From NCBI GenBank assembly GCA_963082975.1, contig OY720345.1:56588528-56652527 (forward strand): DNA of 64,000 nt, written 5' to 3'. The position numbers and the translations under genes are program-made. The notes below the pieces were generated by a model. The model was not told the origin of the DNA, made no database searches, and was given only the letters and a program-made list of their open reading frames with translations. Below are positions 10,777-24,425 of the stretch, piece by piece; the first letter of the stretch is position 1; each line of letters begins with the position of its first letter. The DNA is from Labia minor (taxonomy: Eukaryota; Arthropoda; Insecta; Dermaptera; Spongiphoridae).

Positions 10777-12224
10777 ATAATAATAAAATATATAAAAAAT
10801 AATACTTATATTATAAAATATAAAATATATTCTAAATTTCTAATTTTCTATTTATAAAAAATCATTATTATTATATTGAATATTCTTATTTTTTCCTTGA
10901 TTATTATTTCATATTGTTCTCTCCCAGTTAACTTATTTTATTTTTTATTTTAAAAGAATTTGAATGTTTCATTAAATTAAATTAAACAAATAAATATCAG
11001 TTTGTTGATATTTTGTCATTCTTGTCTTATAAATTAACTACTAATCATACTGCCAAATTAATAACAATAACAATAAATTATATACATAAATAATGTATAG
11101 ATATTATAATAAACTTATTATTTGGAAGATTATCTTTTTAAAGAATTCTTATTTCAAATATTATGATAATTTATGCAATTTTATTAATATTAATTTAAAT
11201 AATAATAATTAATATAAAATCAAAAATGTTATTGAAAATAGAAAGAGGAAAATATATTCATACTATTGTTATAGGAATACACAAATTCGACCTTCATTTT
11301 AATATATAGTATCTATTTATTAATTATTTATTTATTAGTTACTGCTCTACTATTTAAGTAAAGAGAGAAATACTTTTATTTTATTCATTTATCTTTGCTT
11401 TAATTAATTTTTTATTTAATGTTCTATTAATTTAATTCTTTAATAAATTCCATGCATCCATTTCCATTCATATAAACTTTATCTAATTTCTTCTAATTTC
11501 TCGTTTAGCATATTATCCAAAGATATCCACCTAATTCCTGAGATGATGATAGAAGTTTTCCAATAAGGAATTGGCAATGACACCAGTTGCTTCGATAACA
11601 AAGGATAAAACCGTAGCTCGTTGTCATACATTCATGATCCTTAATTACATGTCTCCTTGGATGATCGTCTTCCATTTTAGAATTTCATGGACGACATATT
11701 GAAATAATTACCCTCATGTTTATTACTTATTTGACAATCTTTTGGAAGATATTTAATAAGCAATTAGTTGGAAAATGTAGAAGCAACAGGCGGATCATTC
11801 CGTCTTTTCTCTTTTATTTTATTTCACCTTCTCAGCCCAAACAAACAAAGATTTAATGAATTATATACATATAAATCAAAATATACTATTATTATTTTTA
11901 TGCACACAAAGCTTAGTATGTAATTCAAATATTTTTTAATCCAATAGAAAAAAAACTAATAAATTTTTTATTATTTAGAATATTAGAATTAAAATTGTAA
12001 AAAAAAATTATTTTTCATTAAAATTCAAGAATTCACAAACTTGAGAACCTTGCATACAATGTACATAAATTTAATTTAAATAAATAAATAATTATATTTT
12101 GTCATAATAAGAAAATAATTATAATATATATTTTATTCTACTCATGGTTTGGACATTTAAAAAAATTATTAATACAATATAAATATTTGAATTTATTTTA
12201 TTATTTATATTTGAAATAATATAT
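10777..12224. other. AT-rich stretch with a possible LINE relic at 11510-11700
   Basis: Mostly AT-rich filler. On the minus strand 11700-11510 reads a broken frame with ...VIEATGVIANSLLENFYHHL..., which loosely resembles the C-terminal segment of some non-LTR retrotransposon proteins. It has several stop codons. The assignment is tentative. Confidence 0.35.
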
Positions 12225-12850
12225 GTAGGGTTGGTGGCTTCGAAGCAGGTTTTTTTAAAATAAAATATCGTTTTTGTTGAAAAATAGTAGCAAAATAATA
12301 TCGTTTTTATTGAAAAATATTGGCACAATAATATCGTTTTTGTTTAAAAATTAATAATCAAGATAAAATAAACTTCTTGATGAGAGTCGTCTTCTGAAAT
12401 AATCGTCGTATTCGTATAGGGTGGCTCTTGAATCGTGAATGATGCGTTTCGTCCTTCTTCTGAAATCACGAATGAATGCTTGAATGTTCTTTGTATGGAG
12501 TCTTCTTAATGAAGAATCATGCCGTCTGAGCAAATTCGTAGTATTTTATACCCCTCTGGTGTCGTCTAGGCGGAGTGGTAGTGGCGCTCGACGACCAATC
12601 GGGTGGCAGACGCTATGCGATTAGCCAATAGATGACTGTTATTATCACCAATCGTAGTCTTGAGAGAGGGGGCACCGAGGTCTTAAATATTAGTCGAAGC
12701 ACAACGAGAATTCGTCCAGTTGCTCCGAGAACAACACACTTAATCGAAGGAATCCAAAAAATAAATCCTATTTTTTTCAAATCCTATAAATATGTATTAT
12801 TGTTTAATTAAATTATTTCGCAATTAACCATTCCCGGCATCATATGCTAC
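12225..12850 (-). mobile_element. Probable solo LTR of an LTR retrotransposon, minus strand
   Basis: On the minus strand the segment has LTR-like order: a GC-richer U3, a TATA box (ggggtataaaatac, near 12555-12540), an R/U5 region rich in purines, repeated caataaaaacgat units that supply AATAAA polyadenylation signals (12350-12270), and a terminus ...ccaaccctACA at 12225. No flanking gag-pol is seen. The upstream end and a target duplication could not be fixed, so 12850 is approximate. Clade unknown. Confidence 0.45.
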
Positions 12851-14106
12851 CCTGGGATTAAAACTCTTCTTAGATGGACAGGCAGTTTCTAGCCGCACGA
12901 GATTGGTTAATAATAAAAATTTATAGGAAATTTTGTTTCAAATACTTACAAAACAACACAATTTTTAAATATAAAATTAATAATTTTATTTAAATGGTCG
13001 TAATATTTTCTTAAATTTTTTTTTCAATATTTAATAATAACAAAACAAAATTTTGAAAAAATGGAGTTGGTAACAAATTAATCATTTTGATAGGTTTCTT
13101 TTTATGTTTATTATGTTTAATAAATTCTCTTTTATGATAAAAAATAATTTTAATATCAAAAATTAGAATATTTCAATTTGTATTTTAAATTTTTTTTTTA
13201 ATTTTAAATTCTAAAAAAATTGTAATATAAATTTCTAACTTACTTCATAATGTTACAGACATTTCATACATACATACATAGGAAATTATATATATTGATA
13301 GAAATTCATATCTATAATAATACCACGAATAGAACTACAATACTTGAAATGTATTTAATATCAAATTATGGTTGTATGTGATACGAAATATATTTTTAAG
13401 ATTTTTTTCATACAATACAATAATAATGTATCATCAGGAAATATATTTTGTGTTGATATGCTAAATTAATGTTAACCAACTCAATACAGTGCAAAGGAAA
13501 GTATTGCGTTAATTATAAAAACCTATATATATAAGAAGGTACATATATATATATTTATGTACATATGTATGCTCCGAGTGCAAATTGATGCAAACTAAAA
13601 TTATTTGTTCAAATTTATAAGACCCAAAAAAGATCTATTTACACTAAAATGACTTTGAATAAAAAAAAAATAATAATAAAAAGGTTTGCCTATATATTTT
13701 TAAAATAAATTCATTTTATTTCATTGAATCATTTTGAAATTAACTTTTATTAATTATAGTACTTGATTAAAAAATGTTATATATATAACCAATATATAAA
13801 AGAATTTTTAATATATATATATAATTAAATAATAACAAATTGATTGGTATGTCAATATGATATGTGGTAGCCACGATTACTTTTCAATCGATTCATAAAT
13901 TAGTTTAAGAATTATATAATTTTATTTTTTTAAATTAAATAAAATAAAATAATAAAATTAAAATATCAAAATATAAATGATATTAAACTGGCTAAAAATA
14001 AAATCTTTCCATGGTACTTATGATAAAGTTGATAGCGCATTTAAAGTAGAAGCCTTTACCACTTATATTTATCTCCACATTTGTGGAGTTTACTATAGGC
14101 ACATAA
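12851..14106. other. AT-rich stretch, nothing recognised
   Basis: AT-rich filler with short TA runs. Confidence 0.55.
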
Positions 14107-14299
14107 TCAAATGACTTGAAACGTGGAGATCTATCAAAAACCTCATACGATAGTCAACTGGGATTCCAATACCTTTACTCTCAATAAAACTTTTTTGGAA
14201 TCAAAATGTCTTGAAAATTGAAGATCTGTCAAAAACTGCATAACGATAGACAATCGAGATTACAATAAATACATTTACTCTCAAAAAACTTTGAACATT
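14107..14299. repeat. Diverged tandem duplication, two units of about 95 bp
   Basis: Two adjacent units share order and sequence: cttgaaa...gagatctatcaaaaac...cgatagtcaa...tttactctcaataaaact, and cttgaaaattgaagatctgtcaaaaactgc...cgatagacaa...tttactctcaaaaaact. Divergence is substantial. No coding potential. Confidence 0.6.
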
Positions 14300-15902
14300 T
14301 TTTCGATTGAAAAGTAAAAACGTGTAAATGGATTTAAATCTTAACAGCCTTCAAAAAAAAAAGAAATACTTCAAATTTTCAATAAAATCTTATCCAAAAT
14401 TAAACTTAATTAATTAATTAAAAAAGCATAATATTAATGGTTCAAATTACTTGAAAGTTTATTTTTTCTTCATAAAATAGTTAATTTAAATTAAATATTT
14501 TCATTTTTAAATTGAATTACTATTTTATAAAATGTAAAATAGTAAAATGAATACAGATTCACAGATATACTAATTGGTTAATTTTAAGTCAAATATTTTA
14601 TTATTTATAGAGTATTTTATGAATCTGTCATATTATTAGAATCTTGAATATATTCTATTTCTACATTTTTTTTCTTCATTTGTTTTATTTTGAAATATCA
14701 ACACTAGAAAGATTTCAACAATTCATTTTTGACAGTTATTTAGGAAGAAGGAAGGCAATAACATTTCCACAAGTAAACTCATAAACTTTCAATCTAAGAG
14801 GTTCTCGCAAACCAACGAGCTTTCAGTTTTAGTTTATTCTCTTGTAACAGAAAAAAAATTTAATTGGTTTGTTGAGTTAAGCCTGCATGCTTCCACGCTA
14901 AAAATAATTGAACTCTTTTAAACAAATTGTTTGTTAATTTTGAATGATGGGAAAACTCTTAAATGATGAGTCAAAGAAATATACAAACAGAAATAATTTT
15001 AATGATTAACCAGATTTTATTATATAATAAATATTTTTAGGATTCTGGGACACCTGAATGAACACTTTTCCGTATAATCATTTATAAAGACTTTTAATTA
15101 ACCTCTCAGAGACATAAATTTAGATAAAAATAATGTTCTGAGTATTCTTTACATTTACCAGGAAATTTAAAAAAAAAATTCTTTTGAAAATGGTAAACAG
15201 TCTAGCGGAAATAATAATAAAAAAAAAATTTAAACATTTTAAAAAATAGAATATTTATGTGTCAAGAAATTTCATTTATTTAAATATTTTTTATGTAAAT
15301 TTTATTCTTTTTCGATGTTAAGAAAAAGATAAATTTTAAAATATAAATTATTTATAAAAATCTATAGAGAACAAAAACAAAATTAACATCTTATAAACAA
15401 TTTTTAATTAATTAAATTAATTAAAAAAATAATAAATTACATCATTCATAGTGTATTTTTTAAAAACAATATGCGTTGATAATGTGAGATTAAATTTCTT
15501 TAATTAAATATCATTTAAGATTTTTTCTTAATCAATATAGATTAATCTAAGTTTTTTTGATTCTAATTCATTCTTGAATATATATAAAAATTGAATATTT
15601 AAAAAACAAATTCAGATATAGGAAGACCACAAATTTAATAGAAATAAATTACTCTCAAATAGAATCAAGAGGAATTTTAATTTCCACGTATATTATTATA
15701 ACTTTGATACATTTTATTAAAGGACAGAGCCAATCAAGTCAGTTGCCACCTATGAGGGGAGAGGTATTGTATGATCAATACAACGGATCCACTCAACATT
15801 TATCTTGATTTTCTTAATCGGAAATAGCTACTTTTTATTTTGAATGGTTTCCCCATTTTGATCACTGAGGCTGGGTGAACTTTGTTCCAGGATATTATTA
15901 TT
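14300..15902. other. AT-rich stretch, nothing recognised
   Basis: AT-rich filler without a convincing ORF or repeat. Confidence 0.5.
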
Positions 15903-16491
15903 ACTATCTCGCTAGATAGTATTGCGATCATGAAATATTCGGTGTCGAGATTTTTATGTTTTTATTCGTTTTGAAGGTCCCTGAGTCATTTTCACTAAGG
16001 TTGAGAGAAATGTCTGTGTGTGTATGTAGACAAGATTACGGAAAAACGGTTTGAATTAGAATAATGAAATTAGGCATTATTCAAAATTCGTAGTTTTCTG
16101 TCAACTTTTGAGAAATGTAGTTCTTTCGGAAGAGTGTCATTACCAACCACGTTTTCATTTTTTTCCTCTAAACTGACTGTAAAAATAAAAATATTTTTTG
16201 ATAGTTTTTCACATAATTAAAAATTGTATATATATATATATATATATAAAGAGAGAGAGAGAGAGAATTTCAGCTTGATTGAATCGCTAAAAGTATCAGA
16301 ATTAATTTTTTAACACGTTGACTGGCAATCACGCGCCAGCACTTGACGTGGTGTCATCAACAAAAAGCCAAATACGCGCTGGTTTAATAAGTATTATTTA
16401 TTATTTTTAATTTAATTTTAATTAAATTTAATTTTTAAATATAATATATGTTAATTAATCCAATTTAAATTTGCGAGTGGAGACACTCCAG
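15903..16491 (+). mobile_element. HINE/DINE-1-like (Helentron-derived) element, copy 1
   Basis: Plus-orientation copy. The 5' end ACTATCTCGCTAGATAGT is itself a hairpin. A conserved body follows (ttttgaaggtccctgagtca...), then a short TG microsatellite, a second conserved block (gaaatgtag...gtcattac), TA and GA runs (16229-16265), the acgtg-rich block and the 3' hairpin GAGTG-GAGA-CACTC ending CCAG at 16491. In this copy the 3' inverted-repeat motif has lost six bases (gcGAGTGG instead of gcgagatagtcGAGTGG). Non-coding. Confidence 0.7.
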
Positions 16492-18141
16492 ATTTTATAT
16501 GTATTATTTTAGCTTTAATATAGTTGAAAATAAGTTTAAAATCATAATTTTCTCTTTTATTATTATTAAATTAATTTTATATTTTTATTAAAAAATAAAA
16601 ATCAAAATTAAAGACAATACTTAATTTTTATTTTCTAATAATTTTATAATTCTCTACTGCTTAAAAGAAAAATCCTAAAATGATCCTCACTCAATACAAA
16701 TTGTATTTTTTTTTTAACCTCTATATCTCTTTTAGAATATCTTCTCAATCAAACAAAACGTTTGGATGACTTTGACAAACACTGACACCCACATCTATTT
16801 ACTATATATAGGATATAAACCCACCTAATCTTATATATATTTAGAGAGTGAGAGTATAGCTTTTAGATTGCCCTTTACTTAACACTTATCAATCTCAACA
16901 TTCCAACCATCTCAAATGAACATTTTCTTATACTCGAGTAACACAATAAACAAGAACGCACTGAGTTTTACTTTTAAAATTTAATAATTAAATTACACTA
17001 AAACATTTTCAAGAATTTAATTAATAATTCATTAATCAAATCAATTTTCTATTTTTTTTTTTTTGTTTATTTTTATCTTTTGAATTATTATTGTTAGATT
17101 GGTTATTGATTGGACGAAAATAGATCGGAAAATGATTCTTAAAAGAGTTATTGATAGGAAATAGAATTACGTTTAGTTCATAGAGAATAAAGATAAATTT
17201 ATTTATTCTAATAAATTAATATATAAAACCAAATTATCTTTACTATCTTTATATTATGATCAAAAGGATAAATTATAATAGATAGTAAGGAGAGATAATT
17301 AATAAATAAAAGAAAACTTGATTGAATGACTAATTCTTAGGTTTCTTTTTTGTCAATAGTTGAACACATATATAATTTATAATTTATGTCCTGAAGTTTT
17401 TTTTACTAAGTACTTAAATAAACAACCTTTAAAGCTCATTATTATTATTTTATAAGGATTATTATCAATACTAGTAAAAACGTTCTCTTTAATTTATTTA
17501 TATCTTACTTACTTCCTGATTAGAAAAGTAAGTAAAGAATTGATTAGATTGGGACAAGTAAGCAATTTAATTCCGCACAAATTTTTATATATAATTGGAT
17601 CGACAAATATTTTGACTTGAAATATAGTCTGGATTGAATATATATATATATATATATTTCAATTTAAAGTTTAAGAATTCTTTGTTGACACTTTTTTTAT
17701 TTCTCATTCATCTATCTTTTTGATAAAACTTATCACCAAGAGGCTGCTGTTATTGATGGCAACTTGGAATCGTATTTTCAACACTCAAGATTACAAAACG
17801 GTCCGAAAAAATTCTCGGATAAAGGGCTTTAAGTAACTACCTAAGGTTGCACCTTATCATAACTTGTTATAACTAGATAAGAAAGTTGTCGTCTCGCTTC
17901 AATGAACTAAAAAGAGATAATATTGATCCAAAATTGTACATATAGAATTACAATCATCAAAAAAAAAAAAAAATAAAATAAAATAAAAATCAATCAATAT
18001 TTTTTTAATTCTATTTTATTTATTTTTTTACTGCTTTGCTCACTATTTAAGAGATAATAGTTCTTTATATTTAATATATTTTTTTAATTTATTATTATTA
18101 TACATTATTATAATATAATAATATAAATAAATATAATTATT
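16492..18141. other. AT-rich stretch, nothing recognised
   Basis: AT-rich filler; an A-rich run lies near 17958-17990. Confidence 0.5.
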
Positions 18142-18260
18142 ATTCGCTGATAGACCCTGAGGATCACGCAGAGCTTTGAAGAGAAATTATTAATTATTGA
18201 ATTACCCTAGTGTTCAATGTGATAGACTGTCGTGCCAACCACTAAACCACTGAAGAGTCT
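18142..18260 (-). mobile_element. tRNA-derived SINE, copy 3
   Basis: Minus-strand copy of the same SINE: cagtggtttagtggttggc head, hairpin region and ...gatcctcagggtctatcagcg end. More diverged than the other two. Confidence 0.65.
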
Positions 18261-19461
18261 AGATAAATATAAAAAATTATTAAAAAAAAAAAAATTATAT
18301 ATATATATATACTTAGGTAGGATGGTTTATTATTTTTGATATCTATATTTTGTATACATATTTATATATTTTGAATTGTAAATTCTAAAAATTAGTTAAC
18401 TCTAAAGATAAATTGATTTTAAAAATTTTGTTCCACTTTAAAGGACCCAAAGCATAATTATTTTTATGACTAATGTCTAAATATCATGAAAAAACTGTTA
18501 AATCTATATCATTTTCATATTTTCCTTTTTTATAAATGTCATAGGAAAATGGTATGGTTGCATATCTATTAGCTTTTAAACTAACTAACTGTTTGATTTC
18601 ATTTTTAAACTCTTTAAGATAATAATTTAAAGAAAACTTGTAAGTTATTAAATTAAGTAGATTTTTGTGGAATTTTTTTCAGTTTTAATTTAATATTGTA
18701 TAAATATATATTTAATTGTATATGAATATTTATAGGAAGAATAATTAAATGGAGACATTAAAATAAAATGATTTTCATCGAAAAAGTAATTTAATTTAAT
18801 TAAATAGAAATGAGGTTGTATACATTTCTATGAAACCATTTATACAAGTTAAATATAAAAAACAATTGTATTAGAATACAACCTATTTTTTTTATCTAAC
18901 ACGAAATGAATTAAGTTTTTAATATATGAGATTGTCAACAAATTTTATCAAATCACTAAAAACTATTTTATATCTTCTTTAAACCATAAACCAAAGAAAT
19001 ACAAAAAAGTTTCAATAAAGTAAAACAAAAATAATCTCTTAATGAAAATTTTAGACAATATTTTATCTTAAATAGAACTTGTAATTTATAATATAAGTTA
19101 TGATTATAACAAATAAATAAATTCAAATAAACTGAATTTATTTTAATTAATTTTCTCTATGGTGTTTTTTTTTACTTTCAGTTTCAAATATAGGTAACAT
19201 GCAAGTTCTCTGAATATATTGACCCAAAAATCAACATCGGAGATTCATGCTTTAATTCAACAAATAATTAATATTCATTCTTACCAGTCTAACGCACAAA
19301 CTATTATTATTTTATAATTTAGTATATTTATTATTAAAGTTATATAATTATAGGGGGGTAGGTATCTTACTCAGATTTAAAAAAAAATTATATTTCCAAT
19401 CAGTTCTCTATAATACTATAATACAATAATAATATAACACTATAATAACGGATGGTCTGTG
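18261..19461. other. AT-rich stretch, nothing recognised
   Basis: AT-rich filler. Confidence 0.5.
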
Positions 19462-19915
19462 ACGGGCAGGTCAATAAGTGACTTAGAATTAAATAAAATA
19501 GAAAAACTGCTCCTGTCAGCAGGCAACTATCAGCTGACTCCAGTCTAAATGTGAACCAGCTCGGTCTTTTAATTTTAGAACAAATTACCTCTTGAATTGA
19601 GAAAAAAATGGAAAAATGTGAATTTTTGTGCTTATTAAGCATTATTTTTTGCAAAAAAACATCACTAAAACCGAGTATTTGCGCCTATTCGTAACCGTGG
19701 ATGAAACGTGAATCCTCCACAACACGCCAGAGAACAAACAGCAGTCAAAACAGTGGGGGTTAATCGGCACCAAAGAGGGCCACGACAAATCTAATATGTT
19801 GGAAAGATTTAAAAAATTGAAGTTGGACGAAATATATAGAGCTCAAAGAAAAAAAAAAATTTTTTTATCGAAAAAACCTTTCATTCAAAAAGTTACGGAC
19901 TTATTGACCTACCCC
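19462..19915 (-). mobile_element. Mariner-type remnant
   Basis: The ends are inverted: ..GGCAGGTCAATAAGTG at the left and TAGGTCAATAAGTCCGTAAC read inward from the right. The same terminal motif occurs in the element at 32605-33086, and both share an internal minus-strand peptide trace (QLLADAC..N.NQLEL at 33030-32980; here diverged). No intact transposase. The 60-codon plus frame at 19796-19978 runs through the right end and is not a gene. Confidence 0.55.
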
Positions 19916-21816
19916 TGTATTTATCTCAGAGAGCTATACCTATTTGATATATGTTACCTGTACGATACCTTCTTGTAGGTTATAATTGGTTTCTTGTTCA
20001 CCTTCTTAATATAATAATAGTTGTTTTATCTGATGTAGTAATTATTTATAAATCAAATATAAAAAAAAATATTTCTTTTGAAATTAAAATTAATTAAAAT
20101 ATTTTGATGAATTATGAATAGAAATATTTTGATGTATTGGACTATCCATTTTCGATCAAACTTCCTTGATCTTCTTTTCTAATCTTTTCAAATTTCTGAC
20201 ATCAGATGCAGATGTTACCTTTAAAATATAACAGGTGTGTTTCTAACAAAATAAATTCGTGATATATATCTGCCAGGTGGGGGAAAAAAACGATTTTTCT
20301 AAAATAAAATAATAAAATAAATAAATTGTTTCAAATTATATAAAGAAGGCAAATAAGATACAAAAATATTAGTTAAGTTATTTGATATTAAGTATGCGAG
20401 AGTGAGAGATATATTTCCGCAATAATCTTTTTACTTTTTTTTTATTTCCATTCTATTATTTAATTATTAAAGGAAAATGTCATAGGGGAGGTCACCCTTA
20501 AATACGCTCAAGTTGTTTTCCTTAGAAACCAAAAAAAAAAAAAAAACTTGATCAAATACTTTTGGATAGTATTATTGATTTGAAATAAAAATTAATAAAG
20601 AAATACCTTCATATCTTATTCTAAATATAAACATTATTTCGTTTATTTTTAGTTGGTATCCAAATATCACGTTGAAAACCTGTGGCATCTTGATAAGAAA
20701 GCTTTCGTTACAATTAGGAATTAATTTTTTTTTTTTTACCTTTCTTCTCATTTCATTCATGAAACATTCTTATAGTCATTTAAATAAATTATATGGATCA
20801 ATAGAAATATTACTACTATAAAGGTATTGAACAAATTATTTTTTTTATTAACGTTTTAATGTTAAACATATTTATTATTATCCCCTACTAGGAGATGTCT
20901 CTTAATAATCATTTCTTTAAATACTAACTCAAGTGTTATGCTTGAAAAAAATAGTAATTGGTAAAACATAATATACTATATATATATATATATGGATATT
21001 CTTTCGGTCTTTATAATGGCTGGAATTCTTAAGATGTTAAGAAACATACATAAAATTTATCTTAATTTGGATCATATATCTTCCAGAATTTATTTTTAAA
21101 AAAATAAAATAATATAATTGACATTAATTATGATCTTATCCATAATAGATAAAAACGATAAATTTTTACTATAAAAGAGTTGTGGTTTGTTATTAAGCGG
21201 TAAAGGAGCGCTCAATTCATCAAAATTGTCATTTAAGAATATCAAAATTAGTTTTTAAGGACAAAAAAAAATATTTATTTATTAAAGGATTGGCGGAAAA
21301 TGTTTGAGGAATGACAATCCTAAGAGATTGTTTTAGTTTAGATGATACGCGTGGTTCGAATGAGTGAAGAAAGTTTGGTGAGAAATCTATTTATAGGCCA
21401 TTGAGAAAATTCCATTGGGCAGATTAAGGGGGGGGAGGTGTTAAGAAATTAGATGGAGATTGTATATTAATACGATTAGGGTAAAGGCACCAGTGTATAA
21501 CACTCAAAACTTTTATTAAACTTTAATTTCTGATGGCCTGCACATTTAAAACTGGTTTATGTTCTGCTGAAAAAATAATTGCAGGAAATAAGAGGCATAG
21601 TTTATAAGGCTTTTATTACACTAATACAAATTTATTAACAAAAAAAAATTAAAAAATTAGTAATTACCCAGTTATTGACATTTTTTCTAGTAATTGACAG
21701 TTAAAGTTCCAGTCATGATCAAAAACTGTGCAGAATCGAAATTTTACATTTTAACACTGAAAGGTTATCGTCACTTTCTTGTCTTGCAAGGAGAAATATG
21801 TGAAACAATGTTACAC
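19916..21816. other. AT-rich stretch, nothing recognised
   Basis: AT-rich filler. A GC-richer patch at 21290-21450 reads ...GEKSIYRPLRKFHW.. with stops; it might be a retroelement relic and is not called. Confidence 0.45.
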
Positions 21817-21902
21817 CAAGAATATAACAGTAAATCTTCAGGTTCATGCCATCCATTTCCACAGTCGTCCGGCTGGTGCCATCGAAGTAGTCACCGACAC
21901 TC
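21817..21902 (-). CDS. Candidate minus-strand exon, unidentified
   Basis: On the minus strand, after ...ttggaaaaaattag, 86 nt with GC-rich third positions read SVGDYFDGTSRTTVEMDGMN (residues 1-20), then LKIYCYIL, ending at CTTG|gtgtaa. Codon use (TAC TTC GAT GGC ACC AGC CGG ACG) contrasts sharply with the neighbouring AT-rich DNA, which suggests selection on protein. The frame is open further on both sides (71 codons in all, 21719-21934), so boundaries are uncertain. I do not recognise the family. Confidence 0.4.
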
Positions 21903-22760
21903 CTAATTTTTTCCAAGAATGACCGTTTTCGCATGGGTAGAAATTATATTTTTTCATATGAATTCTTAATTTTATGAAAACAAACTTACAGAAATAAATT
22001 TCTATTGGTCACTAGTTTATTACTCTTTGTTTTCTCTCCCCCCCCCCCAAGGGTCATCTAAAAAAAATAGCATTTACCTGCTCTCTGGGGAATATGTCGT
22101 TACATTACCTACAAATTCTAAAATAGTTTTTTTTTTATAAAAATAAATAGAACTGTCAAACACTGGAGTTTTTCAATTTTTGAATTCCAGTAAATTACAA
22201 TGAGAATAAATTACTTTTCTTCTCAAAATGAGGGACAAACTAAATATTAGGGCATAATTAAAAGAAAAGAATAACCTATATATAGACACAGATTTCAAGC
22301 GAATCAAGTGAAAAACAAATATGATGTGAACTGATAAAAATTTAAAGGACCTTATGAATATTGATAACAACTACTTATAAACTTAACAGCTTTCATTTTT
22401 ATTTTCTTATTCTTAAAAGCATTCAATAATCTTGATGCTTAGTCGGCCATTACAGTTGGTAGATATCTCTTGCTTGATTTTATGGCTCACAACATGCCAA
22501 AAATATATTAGAACCTTATATTGAGGTATTTTTAACCAATTGTCATACTTTGGTTCACTGTCATTCCCTATTTACAAATATAACGCTTTCAGTTAACTGA
22601 AACAATCTATTTTATAGTTTCTATTAATATATTTTTTTTTTTGTTTAAAATGAGTTTATTGAGCCAATAATATACAATAGATATTTACAAAGAAGATTAT
22701 CCCTAAACACATATGGAATATACAATTTAATAAGAAATAATAATTTATAACAAAATTGTG
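21903..22760. other. AT-rich stretch, nothing recognised
   Basis: AT-rich filler; a C-run lies at 22039-22048. Confidence 0.5.
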
Positions 22761-22768
22761 CAATATAG

Positions 22769-22987
22769 CAGGGGTGTCCACACTTGGTGATGCTTAGAGC
22801 CATATTGAAAAATCGAAAATGTTTAAAAGCCAAATGGCGAAAAAAAATTTTACCTTTTATTTAGAGCCATATTGAAAAATCGAAAATGTTAACTTTTTTG
22901 TGTTATGTCTTTAAATTTTTTAATTGAGCCACAATGAACTCTAAAAGAGCCGCATGTGGCTCGCGAGCCACGGTTTGGCCTCCGTGG
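22769..22987. mobile_element. hAT-type MITE with exact 8-bp target duplication
   Basis: A 219-bp element beginning CAGGGGTGTCCACACTTGG and ending ...CGGTTTGGCCTCCGTGG, degenerate inverted ends of the hAT 'CAGGGGTGTCC' type. The 8-bp sequence CAATATAG flanks it exactly at 22761-22768 and 22988-22995, the duplication length expected for hAT. It holds a direct repeat of about 28 bp (agagccatattgaaaaatcg) at 22797 and 22864, and the phrase gccgcatgtggctcgcgagc near the right end. No transposase. Confidence 0.85.
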
Positions 22988-22995
22988 CAATATAG

Positions 22996-23959
22996 CGCAT
23001 TCGTTGTTAAACGAAATATTACAAATAAATAATACTTAGAAGCTAAATTATTATATTGTTTCCTTTTTTGTTTAATTTAATTTATAATGATTAATTATAC
23101 AATTAATGATAATATGATTAATTTTATTCAGGAAAAGGCTTTTATAAACACCTGAAAAATCCTTTAATATATAATAATATTCATATATAACATTGAATTT
23201 ATTATATAGTAATTAATAATTTATTTCTATTCATTTATAATAAATAATTTTATATATTTATTTTTCAATTTTTATAATAATATACGTAACAAATAATTCA
23301 ATCAATTAATTTCACTTTTATTATTTAGATTCTGTCAAATGTTTTTTTTAATCATTTTAGGATATGCAATTATAATTATGATACGTAACTAATTTCATTT
23401 TTCTCAATGAAATTCATTCAAATTAAATAGGTATGATTCATCTCTCATTAGTATCTCTCAGATACATATCTATTTTCTTCATTATATAGTTTTATTCAAA
23501 CTTTATTTATTTAACTAATCTCAAGAGATTGAATATTAGAATTAATAATAAAGAACCTGATAAATGTAGAGAATTCTAAAATTTTTTTTATTAATTAAAA
23601 ATATCCTTTCATTTAGATCAATGCTTTTTGAAAGTAACCAACCGGATTAACTCATTTGCACTGGTTTTAAAAGCATAATCCTATAAAACGGCTGATTTAA
23701 TAATGAATTAACCAGTGAAGGGAATTGAAAGTACATATTAGTGATTAGTTCAAAAGAATTATTATTTATTAATTGGTCTTGGTAGATTGTGATATTATTA
23801 TTATTATTGTTATTATTATTTGATGAATTAGAGAATATATCAATAAATAACTTATCGGTCATGTTTAACTAAACACATTATAAAAGTTCTCCTGGAATAA
23901 AAGGCTATCACTCGATTATATTCTATAATTATCTTATAAATAATTTCTAGGGTCTATAA
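22996..23959. other. AT-rich stretch, nothing recognised
   Basis: AT-rich filler with an (ATT)n run near 23796-23820. Confidence 0.5.
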
Positions 23960-24425
23960 ACTTAGCGACATGGTTTTCGTCTGCACTTTTGTTAGCCAAT
24001 TTTTTTTCATAGGGGGAGTTTTGCAGAGACCGAAACAAATTGTAATCAGACGGAGCAAATTCCGGGCAATACGGTGGATGGATCAAAACTTCCCAGCCAA
24101 GCTCTGTCAGTTTTTTCTAGGTCATCAAAAATGTGAATGGCCTGGCCTTTCCTGGTGGTACATAACTCTTTTTCTATTGATCAATTCTGGCCGATTATTT
24201 CGAATTTCCTAGTCTAATCTGGTTAGTTTCTGTCAGTAGAGAGCTGAATCAACCGTTTTACCAGGTTCCAAAATTTCATAGTAAACTCCCTTCCAATCCC
24301 ACCATACATACGGCTTAAACTTATTGGCCGTCAATTCCAACTTGGCCGTCGTTACTGATCATAGAACACCTTTAACCCATCTTGGCGGCAACCGACTTGA
24401 TAGGCGCTGTCATTTCGTAGAATGA
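23960..24425 (-). pseudogene. Mariner transposase remnant
   Basis: On the minus strand, degenerate frames reproduce the C-terminal half of a mariner transposase: WDWKGVYYEILEPGK-like, then ...ELGWEVLIHPPYCPEFAPSD (the region with the third catalytic Asp) followed by YNLFRSLQN. Frameshifts and stops separate the pieces, so it is dead. Terminal repeats were not found. Confidence 0.65.

Noticed and set aside
23647..23862. 71-codon minus-strand frame with poly-Asn
   Set aside because: The Asn run is a translated ATT microsatellite; no other support.
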